Positions 35,878 to 44,717 of a stretch of DNA of 59,985 nucleotides are shown here, one piece after another. Every line of letters begins with the position of its first letter. Position 1 is the stretch's first letter. Position numbers and translations under genes: made by a program. Under the pieces are notes generated by a model. That model ran no database searches. It saw only the letters and a program-made list of their open reading frames with translations, and was not told the DNA's origin. This stretch comes from an uncultured Hyphomicrobiales bacterium (GTDB taxonomy: Bacteria; Pseudomonadota; Alphaproteobacteria; Rhizobiales; Beijerinckiaceae): NCBI GenBank assembly GCA_903931945.1, contig CAIZEI010000038.1, positions 1 to 59,985 of the forward strand. The letters run 5' to 3'.

Positions 35878-36528
35878 ATGAGCGGACCCAGGCCTTTGAA
35901 GTATTATCGAGTTGGCGATCTGTGCGGCCCGGACGGTTTGGCGCATGCGACCGCTGATGAAGCGCGCACGCTCGGAGAGGTGAGCGGCTGGATACGCGAC
36001 TATCTCATGAGCGCCAACCCAGACCTGGGCCGGGTCGGCGCGGTCTGTCCCTACACGCCGAGAGCTGCAAAGCTGGATACGATCCGCGTTGGCGTGAGCG
36101 ACGCCGCGCCCGATGAGACCAGGCGAATCGAATCCGAAATGGGGCAGATCTTCAGAACATTTGACGCCATCGAAAGCCCCCCGAAAGCGTCGTATTTCAG
36201 GACGGTTATCACTGCCTATCCCAATTGTATCCAGCCCGAAGGAATCGCCGCCCTTCAGCGCGCGAAACGCAGCTACCGGTTCAAAGCGATATTCGGGGGC
36301 AGAATGACGGCGCTATTTTACGCAGGCGCTGAGGAGCCCGGTCTCTGGAACAAGGATTTCCGTCCGTTGCGATCGCCCATTCCACTCCTGATTATCCGTG
36401 AAATGGTCGCTGAAGACGCGGTTTTTGCGATGAAGCAGCCTTTGCTCTTTCCGTTTTACCTTTGGCGCTTTCCGACGCCCGGCGCAAAACGAATTCTTGA
36501 GCTTTGTCAGTCAAAGCTTGTGCACTGA
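35878..36528 (+). CDS. Conserved hypothetical protein (DUF6875-like)
   Basis: 216 residues from the ATG; an upstream in-frame TTG at 35848 is possible because the ribosome site before the ATG is weak. No signal peptide or membrane helix. ANPDLGRVGAVCPYTPRA and the later FRPLRSPIPLLIIREMVAEDAVF segment resemble a domain of unknown function (DUF6875) that I know from proteins near secondary-metabolism genes. The domain name is from memory. Function cannot be assigned. Confidence 0.6.
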   Translation: MSGPRPLKYYRVGDLCGPDGLAHATADEARTLGEVSGWIRDYLMSANPDLGRVGAVCPYTPRAAKLDTIRVGVSDAAPDETRRIESEMGQIFRTFDAIESPPKASYFRTVITAYPNCIQPEGIAALQRAKRSYRFKAIFGGRMTALFYAGAEEPGLWNKDFRPLRSPIPLLIIREMVAEDAVFAMKQPLLFPFYLWRFPTPGAKRILELCQSKLVH

Positions 36529-36563
36529 CCATGCGCTGACAATCACTAAACCGCTGGATAGCG

Positions 36564-37775
36564 ATGATGAGTATGGGCATTGCCCGCCGCCTCGATGTTT
36601 TTCCGGCCAGGCGGCCGGAGCCGCTGGCGCATGGCTATGCGGCCCAGGCAGACCCGTTCCAGCTTGAGATCATTGAAACCCGCGCGCGTTTTGATGCGAT
36701 CGCGTCCGACTGGAATGACCTCTTTGAGCGCGCCGGTCTTGCGGCGCAGGCGTTCCAGACGCATCGCTTCCTGTCCTGCTGGGCGGATCGTTATCTTGTC
36801 GACGACTGTAAACTGGCGATTGTCGCGGCCTGGCGCGAGGGGCGGCTCGCCATGGTCTGGCCGCTCGTTCGCAAATCCCGGATTGGGTTGAAACGCTTGA
36901 TCTGGATGGGCGAACCGGCAGTCCAGTTCGGCGATGTCCTGGTCGAGGACGGCGCTATCACGCTCGAATTGCTGCTGACCGGCTGGAATACGGTGCGCGG
37001 GATGAACGTGGACGTGATCCACCTGCGCAAGGTGCGCGCGGATTCCCGGATTGCGCCGATTCTGGCGCGCGCTCAGCTCGCGGTCCTGTTGACCGAGGGC
37101 GCGCCATTTCTCGAACTTTCCAGCGCCCCTGTCTGGTCCGAATATGAAAAGCGTTATTCCGCCAAAGCCAGGTCCGCCAGACGACGTCTGGCCCGTCGCC
37201 TGGCGGAAACTGGTTGTATCAGTTTCGATCACTGTCCCGCAGGTCCGCTCGCCAGCGCGCTTGCGCTTGAAGCCATCGGGTTCAAGCGCAGGCGTTTTCT
37301 GCAGCAGGGCTGGGTCGCGCCAACGGTCGAGGACGCGCGTTTTGAGGCGCTGGTCTCCGACCTTGCGGCTTTGCCCGGCTCGCGCCTTTCGGTCATTCGC
37401 AGGGATGGCGCCGCCATCGGAATTGAGTTTTCGCTGACCTGCAAAGATCAGGCGTTCGGCTACATAATTGCGCATGATCCGGATTTTGAAAAGCTGTCCG
37501 TCGGTATTTTGCTGGCCGAATTTACGCTGCGTTCAGCGCACGCCCAGGGCATCACGCGGTTTGACCTTCTGGCGCCGCCCGACGCCTACAAGATGGATTG
37601 GGCGGACGGAACCGTGGGGGTCGATGACCTTGGTCTTGGTTTGACGCCACTCGGGCGTTTATACATGCGCATCTGGGCCAAAGACGGTCGCGCGCGGGTC
37701 AAGCGTCTGATGCGAAAGATGCCGCGCTGGCTTACCAATACCCTGGCCAACGCGTATGCGCGCATGAAAGGGTAG
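36564..37775 (+). CDS. CelD-like GNAT-family acyltransferase
   Basis: 403 residues. FDAIASDWNDLFERAG near residue 45, FLSCWADRY around 80 and the C-terminal GNAT-like domain with SRLSVIRRDGAAIGIEFSL, IAHDPDFEKLSVGILLAEF and ITRFDLLAPPDAYKMDWADG match COG5653 (CelD/BcsL) proteins, which are linked to exopolysaccharide or cellulose biosynthesis. The central Arg-rich segment ARSARRRLARRL is typical of these double-domain acyltransferases. The acceptor is unknown. It follows the DUF6875-like gene by 35 bases on the same strand. Confidence 0.78.
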   Translation: MMSMGIARRLDVFPARRPEPLAHGYAAQADPFQLEIIETRARFDAIASDWNDLFERAGLAAQAFQTHRFLSCWADRYLVDDCKLAIVAAWREGRLAMVWPLVRKSRIGLKRLIWMGEPAVQFGDVLVEDGAITLELLLTGWNTVRGMNVDVIHLRKVRADSRIAPILARAQLAVLLTEGAPFLELSSAPVWSEYEKRYSAKARSARRRLARRLAETGCISFDHCPAGPLASALALEAIGFKRRRFLQQGWVAPTVEDARFEALVSDLAALPGSRLSVIRRDGAAIGIEFSLTCKDQAFGYIIAHDPDFEKLSVGILLAEFTLRSAHAQGITRFDLLAPPDAYKMDWADGTVGVDDLGLGLTPLGRLYMRIWAKDGRARVKRLMRKMPRWLTNTLANAYARMKG

Positions 37776-37816
37776 GGATGCGCGGGGGGCGCGGCAAAGC
37801 GGCAGGTTGACCCGGC

Positions 37817-39160
37817 CTAAACGGCGATACCCTGGAGGTCGTAGGCGTCGCTTGTCTCGATTTTGACGGTTATGATATCGCCCTGCCGCAACGGGCGGCG
37901 CGAGGCGATCTGAACGGACCCATCGATCTCGGGCGCGTCGGCGCGGGTTCGTCCCTTGCCGCCGCCAGCGAAGGCTTCGTCGACAATGACAGGGAGGCGG
38001 GCGCCGACCTTGCCGCGCAGGATCGCTGCGCTGATGGCCTGCTGCTTTTCCATAAAGCGTTTGTAGCGGTGCTCTTTCACCTCATCCGGAACTTCGGGAA
38101 GGCCAAGATCGTTGGAGCGCGCGCCTGCGACCGGCTCATATTTGAACGCGCCAACGCGCTCCAGCCGCGCCTCGCCGAGCCAGTCGAGCAGGAGTTCGAA
38201 ATCCGCCTCTGTTTCTCCCGGAAAGCCGACAATAAATGTCGAGCGAATGGCCAGATCCGGGCAGATCTCGCGCCATTTGCGGACTCGCTCGGCGGTCTTT
38301 TCCTGATTGCCGGGACGCCGCATATTAGCCAGCACGCGCGGCGAGGCGTGCTGGAAAGGGATGTCGAGATAGGGCAGCAGATTGCCGCTGCGCCCGCTTT
38401 CAGCCATCAGTTCGACGACTTCGTCCACATGGGGATAGGGATACACATAATGCAGGCGCACCCAGGCGCCGAGGCTGGCGAGATCGCGCGACAGATCCAG
38501 AAACTTCGCGCGCACTGTGCGGTCGGCGAACCGGCTTGTCGCGTATTTGATATCGAGCCCGTAGGCGGATGTGTCCTGTGAAATCACGAGGAGTTCTTTC
38601 ACGCCGGCTTTCACCAGCTTCTCGGCCTCGCGTAAAACATCGCCGGCCGGGCGGGAAACGAGCTTCCCCCGCAATTTGGGAATGATGCAGAAGCTGCAGG
38701 AATTGTTGCAGCCCTCGGAAATTTTCAGATAGGCGTAGTGCCTGGGCGTCAGCTTGATCCCCTGATCCGGAACCAGGCTGATGAAAGGGTCATGCGAGGG
38801 CGGCGCGGCTTCGTGCACAGCCGCCACAACGCTGTCATAGGCTTGGGGACCCGTGATGGAAAAAACACCGGGATGCGCCGCGCGGATGGCGTCAGGTTCG
38901 GCGCCCATGCAGCCGGTGACGATGACCTTGCCATTTTCAGCCATTGCGGCGCGAATCGCCTCCAGCGATTCGGCTTTGGCGCTGTCGAGAAAACCGCAGG
39001 TGTTGACGACAACTGCGTCCGCCCCATCGTGCGATTTGGTGAGTTCATAGCCCTCGGCGCGCAGACGCGTGATGATTCGTTCGGAATCCACCAGCGCTTT
39101 GGGGCAGCCCAGCGAAACAAAGGATATCCGGGGCGCCGCTTTTTGGGTTTCGTTCAACAT
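37817..39160 (-). CDS. rimO: Ribosomal protein S12 methylthiotransferase
   Basis: 447 residues. The N-terminal MTTase domain carries Cys19, Cys55 and Cys84 ([32 protein letters not shown]) for one [4Fe-4S] cluster. The radical-SAM domain has Cys151, Cys155 and Cys158 ([13 protein letters not shown]) for the other. A C-terminal TRAM domain ends the protein. [12 protein letters not shown] distinguishes RimO from MiaB. It methylthiolates an aspartate of ribosomal protein S12. Convergent with the CelD-like gene; downstream of the Omp25-like gene's terminator. Confidence 0.95.
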   Translation of the reverse strand: MLNETQKAAPRISFVSLGCPKALVDSERIITRLRAEGYELTKSHDGADAVVVNTCGFLDSAKAESLEAIRAAMAENGKVIVTGCMGAEPDAIRAAHPGVFSITGPQAYDSVVAAVHEAAPPSHDPFISLVPDQGIKLTPRHYAYLKISEGCNNSCSFCIIPKLRGKLVSRPAGDVLREAEKLVKAGVKELLVISQDTSAYGLDIKYATSRFADRTVRAKFLDLSRDLASLGAWVRLHYVYPYPHVDEVVELMAESGRSGNLLPYLDIPFQHASPRVLANMRRPGNQEKTAERVRKWREICPDLAIRSTFIVGFPGETEADFELLLDWLGEARLERVGAFKYEPVAGARSNDLGLPEVPDEVKEHRYKRFMEKQQAISAAILRGKVGARLPVIVDEAFAGGGKGRTRADAPEIDGSVQIASRRPLRQGDIITVKIETSDAYDLQGIAV

Positions 39161-39233
39161 GTGCGTGAAGTGGCATTTTTAACGTTCAGGCGCAATCGAC
39201 AATCCCCTGAGCTTTTGATGTCAGGTCCAAATG

Positions 39234-39260
39234 AAAAAGCCCGGCGCAAGGCCGGGCTTT
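39234..39260 (-). terminator. Intrinsic terminator of the Omp25-like gene
   Basis: On the minus strand, GCCCGGC and GCCGGGC flank a five-base loop and are followed by TTTTT. It lies about 24 bases past the stop of the outer-membrane gene and before rimO, separating the two transcripts. Confidence 0.8.
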
Positions 39261-39283
39261 CCCTTCCAGAAAACTGGATATTT

Positions 39284-40063
39284 TCAGTACTTGGCGACAA
39301 CCGCCGAAGCCGGGGCTCCGAACTTGTAGGCGATCCCGACGCGCACGGCGTTTTCCGTCACGCTGTGCTTGAGGGTCTGGCTGGCGAAAATGCTGCCATT
39401 TGCGGCTACGCTGTCGTTAAAGTTGCCGAAGCTGGTGTAGCGATATTCAACGCGCGCAATCCAGTTGGCGTTGAAGGCGTATTCGACGCCGGCGCCGAGA
39501 GTCCAGCCCGTCTTGGTCGATGAGTACGAGGTCGCTCCCACTGCGTTGTCGGTATATTTGGTGTTGAACTGGGCAAATGCCAGACCGCCCGTGGCGTAGA
39601 AGAGGGCCTGACCTGCGGTTACGCCGGCGCGTGCTCGCAGCGAACCCTGCCAGGGCAGCGACTCGCTGATCGATCCGGCCAGAACGCCGACGACGCCAGC
39701 GGCAGTCGTGAAGGACGAAGTCTTCGGGGCAATCGATGTTGCTTCGATGTCGACTTCAGCGCCGATCAGGAAGGACGGGCTGATCTGGTAGTTGTAGCCG
39801 GCGTAAAGACCGCCGAGCACGCCCGAGCCATTCAGCTTGGAGCTGCCATTGTATACGTTCGTGGCGGTGACGTAATCGCGGGCCTTGTCATTGGTCCAGC
39901 CGGCGCCGATGTCGGCGCCGATATAGAAGCCTGTCCAGGTGAAAATCGGAGCTGCGACATAGGGTGCAGCCGGGGGAGCCTTGCGGCTGGGAAGATCGGC
40001 GGCCAGCGAGGCCGATGTCAGGGCGGCAAAAGCAGCCGAAGACAGAAGAAGATTACGTAACAT
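39284..40063 (-). CDS. Outer-membrane beta-barrel protein, Omp25/31 family
   Basis: 259 residues starting MLRNLLLSSAAFAALTSASL with a signal peptide cleaved after about Ala22. A Pro/Ala-rich linker and TWTGFYIGADIGAGW open the barrel, as in Omp25/Omp31/RopB proteins. The end VGIAYKFG... and a terminal aromatic-type strand are also typical. WTLGAGVEYAFNANWIARVEYRY is a conserved late strand pair (shown shortened: GAGVEYAF, ARVEYRY). Its own promoter-like boxes and strong terminator suggest an abundant, monocistronic message. Role: envelope integrity or small-molecule passage. Confidence 0.9.
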   Translation of the reverse strand: MLRNLLLSSAAFAALTSASLAADLPSRKAPPAAPYVAAPIFTWTGFYIGADIGAGWTNDKARDYVTATNVYNGSSKLNGSGVLGGLYAGYNYQISPSFLIGAEVDIEATSIAPKTSSFTTAAGVVGVLAGSISESLPWQGSLRARAGVTAGQALFYATGGLAFAQFNTKYTDNAVGATSYSSTKTGWTLGAGVEYAFNANWIARVEYRYTSFGNFNDSVAANGSIFASQTLKHSVTENAVRVGIAYKFGAPASAVVAKY

Positions 40064-40507
40064 GGAATGCGCCTCTCGGTGGGTCAAAGCGTGTGGTTAA
40101 ACGCTGGACGGTTTTTATCAGAAAAGAACCTTCAGACAACCCGTCGCGTGCAATGCACATGCTATTGCCGGTGAGGTGTTCCCAGAATGCCACATAGCTT
40201 CTAACTCATTAAAATAGCGAGCAGAATCTGCGTCAAAGATCGCAAACTCCGTTAATTGCGCTGTCAGGCTTGCGGTTGAAAGCTTCGGGCAGGGTTATCA
40301 AAGGGTAAGGAAAGCGGGCGCAACGCCGGCAATTCGGGTGTTGAGTCCCGGATCCGCCGATGTTGCCCAGAGACCGTGCTGCCTGCGTGCGAAACATTTC
40401 CGCATTGCCTGTCCCGCGAGTCCTTGGCTAGATTGGCCGCGAGCCAACCGGCAGGCCGTCGCAGAAACGCAGGCGGCCGGGTGCAACGGGCGACGGAGGA
40501 AATGTGC
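40064..40507. other. Divergent intergenic region, Omp25-like / FAH-family genes
   Basis: About 440 bases with promoters for both directions expected. Apart from the candidate promoter of the outer-membrane gene, nothing recognisable was found; the open frames here are not protein-like. Confidence 0.4.
40112..40139 (-). promoter_or_regulatory. Candidate promoter of the Omp25-like gene
   Basis: On the minus strand TTGTCT (40134-40139) and TAAAAA (40112-40117) are separated by 16 bases and lie about 50-75 bases before the start codon. Plausible sigma-70-type spacing, imperfect hexamers. Confidence 0.35.
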
Positions 40508-41422
40508 ATGAGCTTCAAACTGGCATCCATAGAGACGGCCAAAGGGCCGCGCGCGGCGCTGATTGTCGGCGACAGGGTTGTGGAAGTCGCCGCGATCAGC
40601 GGGCGTGAGGAGGATCGCTCGGTGATAGGCATTCTGGCGGATTGGGCATTGAACTTGCCGCGCCTCGACGCCATCGCCGCCGACGCGTCCGGCAAGGGGC
40701 AGCCTCTGGCCGAGGTGAAACTGGTCGCGCCGGTTCCCAATCCCGGCGGCATTTATTGCGCCGGGGCCAATTATGGCGACCATGCCGCTGAAATGGCCGC
40801 CAGATCCGGACAGCCTGCGCCGCCCGACCCGCATACGCTGGGTCTCCGCTCATGGCATTTTCTGAAATCCATGAACGCGCTCGCCAACCCCGGCGCGACC
40901 GTGATCATGCAGGCGCATTCCAGGAAAATCGACTGGGAGGCCGAGCTTGCCGTTATCATCGGCAAAAAGGGCCGTCACATCAAGGAAGCCGATGCAATGG
41001 ATTATGTCGCGGGCTTCACCATCGCCAACGATCTTTCCTGCCGTGATCTCGGCACGCGCGAAGCTATGCCGCCGACCTCGGGTTTCCGACATGACTGGGT
41101 GGCGCACAAGAACTGGGAGGGCTCCTGTCCGCTCGGTCCGTGGATCACCCTGAAACGCGATGTGCCCAATGAGCGGGATCTCAAGATCGTGCTCGATATC
41201 AATGGCGTGGTGAAGCAGGATTCCAACTCCGGCAACATGATCTTCAATATCAACGAGCAGATTGCGGACATTTCGAAAAACATCACGCTGCATCCCGGCG
41301 ATGTCATTCTGACCGGAACGCCGGCGGGCGTTGGCGCGGGGCGCGGCGAATTCCTCAAGAAGGGCGACGTGGTGAAAATCCGCATCGACAAGCTTGGGGA
41401 ACTCGTGACCACTATGGGTTGA
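40508..41422 (+). CDS. Fumarylacetoacetate hydrolase family protein
   Basis: 304 residues from the ATG eight bases after GGAGG; an ATG six bases upstream is too close to that site. The FAH domain shows GIYCAGANYGDHAAEM, SRKIDWEAELAVIIGKKG (metal-binding glutamates), FTIANDLSCRD and ILTGTPAGVGAGRG. Family enzymes cleave C-C bonds in acylpyruvates, hydrate 2-oxo-4-pentenoate or isomerise/decarboxylate ring-cleavage products. The following VOC/extradiol-type gene on the same strand supports a place in ring-cleavage catabolism, which is inference. Confidence 0.9.
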   Translation: MSFKLASIETAKGPRAALIVGDRVVEVAAISGREEDRSVIGILADWALNLPRLDAIAADASGKGQPLAEVKLVAPVPNPGGIYCAGANYGDHAAEMAARSGQPAPPDPHTLGLRSWHFLKSMNALANPGATVIMQAHSRKIDWEAELAVIIGKKGRHIKEADAMDYVAGFTIANDLSCRDLGTREAMPPTSGFRHDWVAHKNWEGSCPLGPWITLKRDVPNERDLKIVLDINGVVKQDSNSGNMIFNINEQIADISKNITLHPGDVILTGTPAGVGAGRGEFLKKGDVVKIRIDKLGELVTTMG

Positions 41423-41469
41423 GCCGCGCTGCGGAGGGTTGCCGTCGTGCCCCGCTTGACTCCAGACAA

Positions 41470-41489
41470 GGCCCCGGTTGTTAGGGGCC
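41470..41489 (+). terminator. Possible weak terminator after the FAH-family gene
   Basis: GGCCCC and GGGGCC form a stem around an eight-base loop, followed by GTGTGCTTT. The T-run is poor, so attenuation rather than full termination is likely. Confidence 0.35.
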
Positions 41490-41545
41490 GTGTGCTTTGA
41501 TCGCGTTTTGCGTTTTATGACAGCGGGACAGCTGAGGGGTTAGAA

Positions 41546-42439
41546 ATGATTCAGGCGCAGCGGCTTGGCCACGCGACCATTGAGACAACAGACCTCTCGC
41601 GGGCGCTGGATTATTATGTCGGCGTCAACGGGTTTGTTGAAGCGGGCCGCGATGGCGACGCCGTTTTTCTCGCCAGCAAGCTCGGCCAGCTGAATATCGT
41701 GCTGGTGAAATCCGGGCGCTCCGATTGCACACGCGTCGCGTTCGAAATTGCGCCCCATGAGAAATTGACCGATGTTGTCAAAACTCTGGGTGGACTCGGC
41801 GTCGCCGCGGAAATCAGGTCCGACCCTTTCCCGGGCACGCCAGCAGCCGTTGTGTTCCGCGATCCCAAGGGCACGGAGGTCGAACTGTTTCAGGACTGGC
41901 GTTTTCTCACGCCCAACCAGAATGTCGCAGGCGTCGGTCCGCTCAAGGTCGGCCATATCGCGTTTTTTACGCCCGATGTTCAGGGCCTGGTGGATTTCTA
42001 CCAAAAAGCGCTTGGCTTCCGGGTTTCGGACTGGCTCGGCGATTTCTTCGTGTTTATGCGGTGCAATCCCGACCACCACAGCGTCAATTTTTTCCGGGGT
42101 GAAAAAGAACGGCTGCATCATATCGCGTTTGAGTTGAAGGACTTTATCCACGTCAACAATGCCTGCGAAACGCTGGCCATGCATCGGATTCCGCTGGGGT
42201 GGGGTCCGATGCGGCATGGGCCTGGCCACAACATTGCGGCCTATCATCGCAATCCCGACGATCATGTCGTGGAATACTATTGCGAACTCGATCAGATGAA
42301 AAATGAAGAACTCGGCTATTTCGAGCCTCGACCCTGGCATGTGGTCCGCCCGCAGCGTCCTAAAACCTGGGTTCCGCGCGAATGGACGTCGGGTTGGGGC
42401 ACTCCGCCTGCTCCCGATTATCTGCGCGGCCGGAATTGA
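41546..42439 (+). CDS. VOC-superfamily protein, extradiol dioxygenase-like
   Basis: 297 residues with two vicinal-oxygen-chelate modules (about 5-118 and 132-250), as in one-ring extradiol dioxygenases. The metal ligands of the second module are visible: His137 (VGHIAFFT), His192 (LHHIAFELKD) and Glu243 (VVEYYCELD). The supporting active-site residue region NPDHHSVNF is also present. Likely an Fe(II) catechol-type ring-cleavage enzyme or close relative. GAGGGG precedes the ATG. It follows the FAH-family gene by 123 bases and precedes an unknown exported protein. Confidence 0.87.
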   Translation: MIQAQRLGHATIETTDLSRALDYYVGVNGFVEAGRDGDAVFLASKLGQLNIVLVKSGRSDCTRVAFEIAPHEKLTDVVKTLGGLGVAAEIRSDPFPGTPAAVVFRDPKGTEVELFQDWRFLTPNQNVAGVGPLKVGHIAFFTPDVQGLVDFYQKALGFRVSDWLGDFFVFMRCNPDHHSVNFFRGEKERLHHIAFELKDFIHVNNACETLAMHRIPLGWGPMRHGPGHNIAAYHRNPDDHVVEYYCELDQMKNEELGYFEPRPWHVVRPQRPKTWVPREWTSGWGTPPAPDYLRGRN

Positions 42440-42492
42440 TGTTCATGTTTTACGGGCGAAGCGATCAAACTTTTCCGGCATGGACGGTTTGA

Positions 42493-43314
42493 ATGTTCTC
42501 TGCAGCCCATTTCCGATTGTTGATGGGCGCAATCGCGATGTTCCTGAGCGGAGCGCTGGGCGCAAATCTTTGGAGCAGGGGCGCGCTGAGGCTTTCGTCG
42601 CCGCAGGAGCAATCGTCTGCGAACGCTGTCTCGTCAGCTGCTGTGATTGCCGAGCGTCGCGGCCTTATTGAGCGCGAGCTCGCAGGCGCTCCGGAATTTG
42701 CCGCCTTTGTCGAGTCGATGTCGCGGGCGTTTCCGTCCGACTGGAGCCGGCAACTCGACGCTTTTGCGTTTCGGGCGGCGGTATCGCGCACTCTCGATCC
42801 GCCAGTGGTCGAGGTCGCCGATATCCTCAGAACCTTGCGCCGCAATCGCGGCGTTGTTTCCGGGAAGTCGGGCGACGCCGCACTGACGCGGGTCTTTGAA
42901 GCGCAGGCGCGGCTGACTGAAGCGCTCGCCAACGGCGACAAAAAAATATGCGTTGATTTTCTGCTGGGCCAATCGAGTCCGGGCTTGCAAATGGCGATGG
43001 CGCGCAGTCGCGCGGAACTCGCCGAACTCGCCAATGCAACGTTGGCGGCAATTCTTGATGGCGGCGCCTCGCCTGTGGCGCGCGCACCGCCGGACGACGC
43101 CGATTTTGACAATCTTGAAAAGGAATTGCGACGCCGCGGGCTGGGACAAACGGAAATTGCGGCATTGCTTGATGGATCCTTGCCTGACCCGCCGCTTGCC
43201 GATAGCGTCCTGTGCGATGCCGGCCTGGTGTATTTTGAAGCATTGAAAGCCCTGCCTCCGGACGTGCGGATGCGCATTTACGCCTTTGCGATCCAGGTCA
43301 TGGGGAAAGCGTGA
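42493..43314 (+). CDS. Hypothetical protein with N-terminal membrane anchor or signal
   Basis: 273 residues. A hydrophobic N-terminus (FRLLMGAIAMFLSGALGANL) suggests a signal peptide or single anchor, followed by an Ala/Glu-rich, mostly helical region. Cysteines occur in KICVDFL and VLCDAGLVYFEAL, which could form a periplasmic disulfide. I do not recognise the family. It is 53 bases after the VOC gene on the same strand and ends at a dispersed palindromic repeat. Confidence 0.6.
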   Translation: MFSAAHFRLLMGAIAMFLSGALGANLWSRGALRLSSPQEQSSANAVSSAAVIAERRGLIERELAGAPEFAAFVESMSRAFPSDWSRQLDAFAFRAAVSRTLDPPVVEVADILRTLRRNRGVVSGKSGDAALTRVFEAQARLTEALANGDKKICVDFLLGQSSPGLQMAMARSRAELAELANATLAAILDGGASPVARAPPDDADFDNLEKELRRRGLGQTEIAALLDGSLPDPPLADSVLCDAGLVYFEALKALPPDVRMRIYAFAIQVMGKA

Positions 43315-43320
43315 ATCGAT

Positions 43321-43392
43321 AGCGTATTCAAGCGAAGCGGAAGCCGGTTTTGCTCGGGACGATTGCGCGGCAAGCGCCGCGAGAAAACGCGA
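43321..43392. repeat. Dispersed palindromic repeat, copy 2 (with insertion)
   Basis: Shares AGCGTATTCAAGCGAAGCGG, the AGCCGGT core and GAGAAAACGC with the copy at 33091-33138. About 25 extra bases, with their own GCGGC-AAGC-GCCGC hairpin, lie between core and right arm. It lies between convergent genes (42493-43314 and 43419-44651), as does copy 1. Confidence 0.55.
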
Positions 43393-43418
43393 CGGATTAT
43401 TGCCAACGGCGAAGAGCC

Positions 43419-44651
43419 TTATCGCGCCTTGCGCGTCTCCGGCACACAGAACACCAGAAGGCATGCGACCACGGAAGCTGCTACGGCGGTGAAGAGAAAG
43501 GCCGCGCCGTAACTCACTTCGTCGGCGAGGAATGCAAAGATAATCGGGCTCATCGCTGCGCCGCCCTGACCGGTAAAACGCCAGAGGCCCAGGAACGTTC
43601 CGCGCGCCTGCGGCGGCGCCACGTCCGCGCCGACGGTCTGGACAGAACCGCCGGTTAAAGCCTGCACTGCGACGCCGATAAAGAACAGGGCCACATACCA
43701 GGACAGCGACAGGTGCGCAAAAGCCGAGATCGCCAGCGCTGTCATCGCGATGGCGACGCCGCTGAACCCTGGCACCATGGTGCGCTTGCGCCCGAAACGG
43801 TCGAGAATCCACCCCGCCAGAAAGCCGATCGGCCAGGATATCAGAGCCGCGCCGGTGGCGAGATAGCCGATTTCCTGCGGTCCGAGTTGATAGGCAAAAG
43901 CCGCGTAGAGATGCAGCAGGTCCGCCTGCACAGGTCCGCGCGTCAGTCCCGCAAACAGCGCAACGCCAAAGTAGACAAGGCGTGGCAAGATGATTTCGCG
44001 CAGCGAGAGCAAAGCTGGCGCGTCCGCTGCTTTTGCGGTTGCAGGTTGGGCTTTGGGCGTGTCTTCGGCGTAGAGAAACGTGGGCGCCAGCGCCAGCAGT
44101 GCGATGGCCCCATAGGCGAGAAATGGCGCGCCAGTCCCCCAGGCCTGTGCGATAAATCCGCCAAGCACCGGGCCGGCGAGCTTGCCGGTGTTGTCCATTC
44201 CAAACATCCAGCTGATCAGCCGCCCGCGCTGGCTCGCCGCAGCTCCATGTGAAATGGCCGCAAGTCGGCCCATGACCCACATCTGCGCCGCGCAACCGCC
44301 GAAAAACCGCAGCGCCAGCAGTTCGGGGAAGCTGTGCGCGAAATAGACCAGAAACGCGGTCAGGGATGTCAGCAGCGGTCCGGCGATCATCACCGACCTG
44401 CGGCCATAGCGATCGATCAACCAGCCTGTGGGGATTGTGCCTGCGAGATTGCCGAGCAGGAACGCGGTCACAACGCCGCTCGCGACGCCAAAACTGACAT
44501 CGAAGGATTTGGCCAGCGACGGCACCGCTGGCAACGCGATTCCCGCGCCAAGCGCGATCACAAGCGCAGGCAAATAGGTTGCAAAGACTGACTGCCACGA
44601 AACAGCGGCCGCCGGCCCCGCAGTCCTCGCAGGGGAATCGATTTTATTCAT
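43419..44651 (-). CDS. MFS transporter
   Basis: 410 residues with about twelve membrane helices. The motif GWLIDRYGRRSVMIAG after helix 2 and its repeat AGWILDRFGRKRTMVPG in the second half mark the major facilitator superfamily. A substrate group cannot be read; drug/efflux-like or organic-acid carriers are both possible. The C-terminus (VFCVPETRKAR) is typical. The Ldh-family gene upstream on the same strand (66 bases) could make or use the transported compound. Confidence 0.85.
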   Translation of the reverse strand: MNKIDSPARTAGPAAAVSWQSVFATYLPALVIALGAGIALPAVPSLAKSFDVSFGVASGVVTAFLLGNLAGTIPTGWLIDRYGRRSVMIAGPLLTSLTAFLVYFAHSFPELLALRFFGGCAAQMWVMGRLAAISHGAAASQRGRLISWMFGMDNTGKLAGPVLGGFIAQAWGTGAPFLAYGAIALLALAPTFLYAEDTPKAQPATAKAADAPALLSLREIILPRLVYFGVALFAGLTRGPVQADLLHLYAAFAYQLGPQEIGYLATGAALISWPIGFLAGWILDRFGRKRTMVPGFSGVAIAMTALAISAFAHLSLSWYVALFFIGVAVQALTGGSVQTVGADVAPPQARGTFLGLWRFTGQGGAAMSPIIFAFLADEVSYGAAFLFTAVAASVVACLLVFCVPETRKAR

Positions 44652-44717
44652 GGGCGTGTGGTATCGCGGGTTCGGCGCGGCGTCGAGGCGGGGCGATTGG
44701 CGCTCCGGTCAGATGTG

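Noticed and set aside
42634-44598. 654-residue minus-strand frame spanning the unknown gene and MFS gene
   Set aside because: Out-of-phase reading of the MFS gene and antisense of the neighbour; composition is Arg/Pro-rich with no family resemblance.
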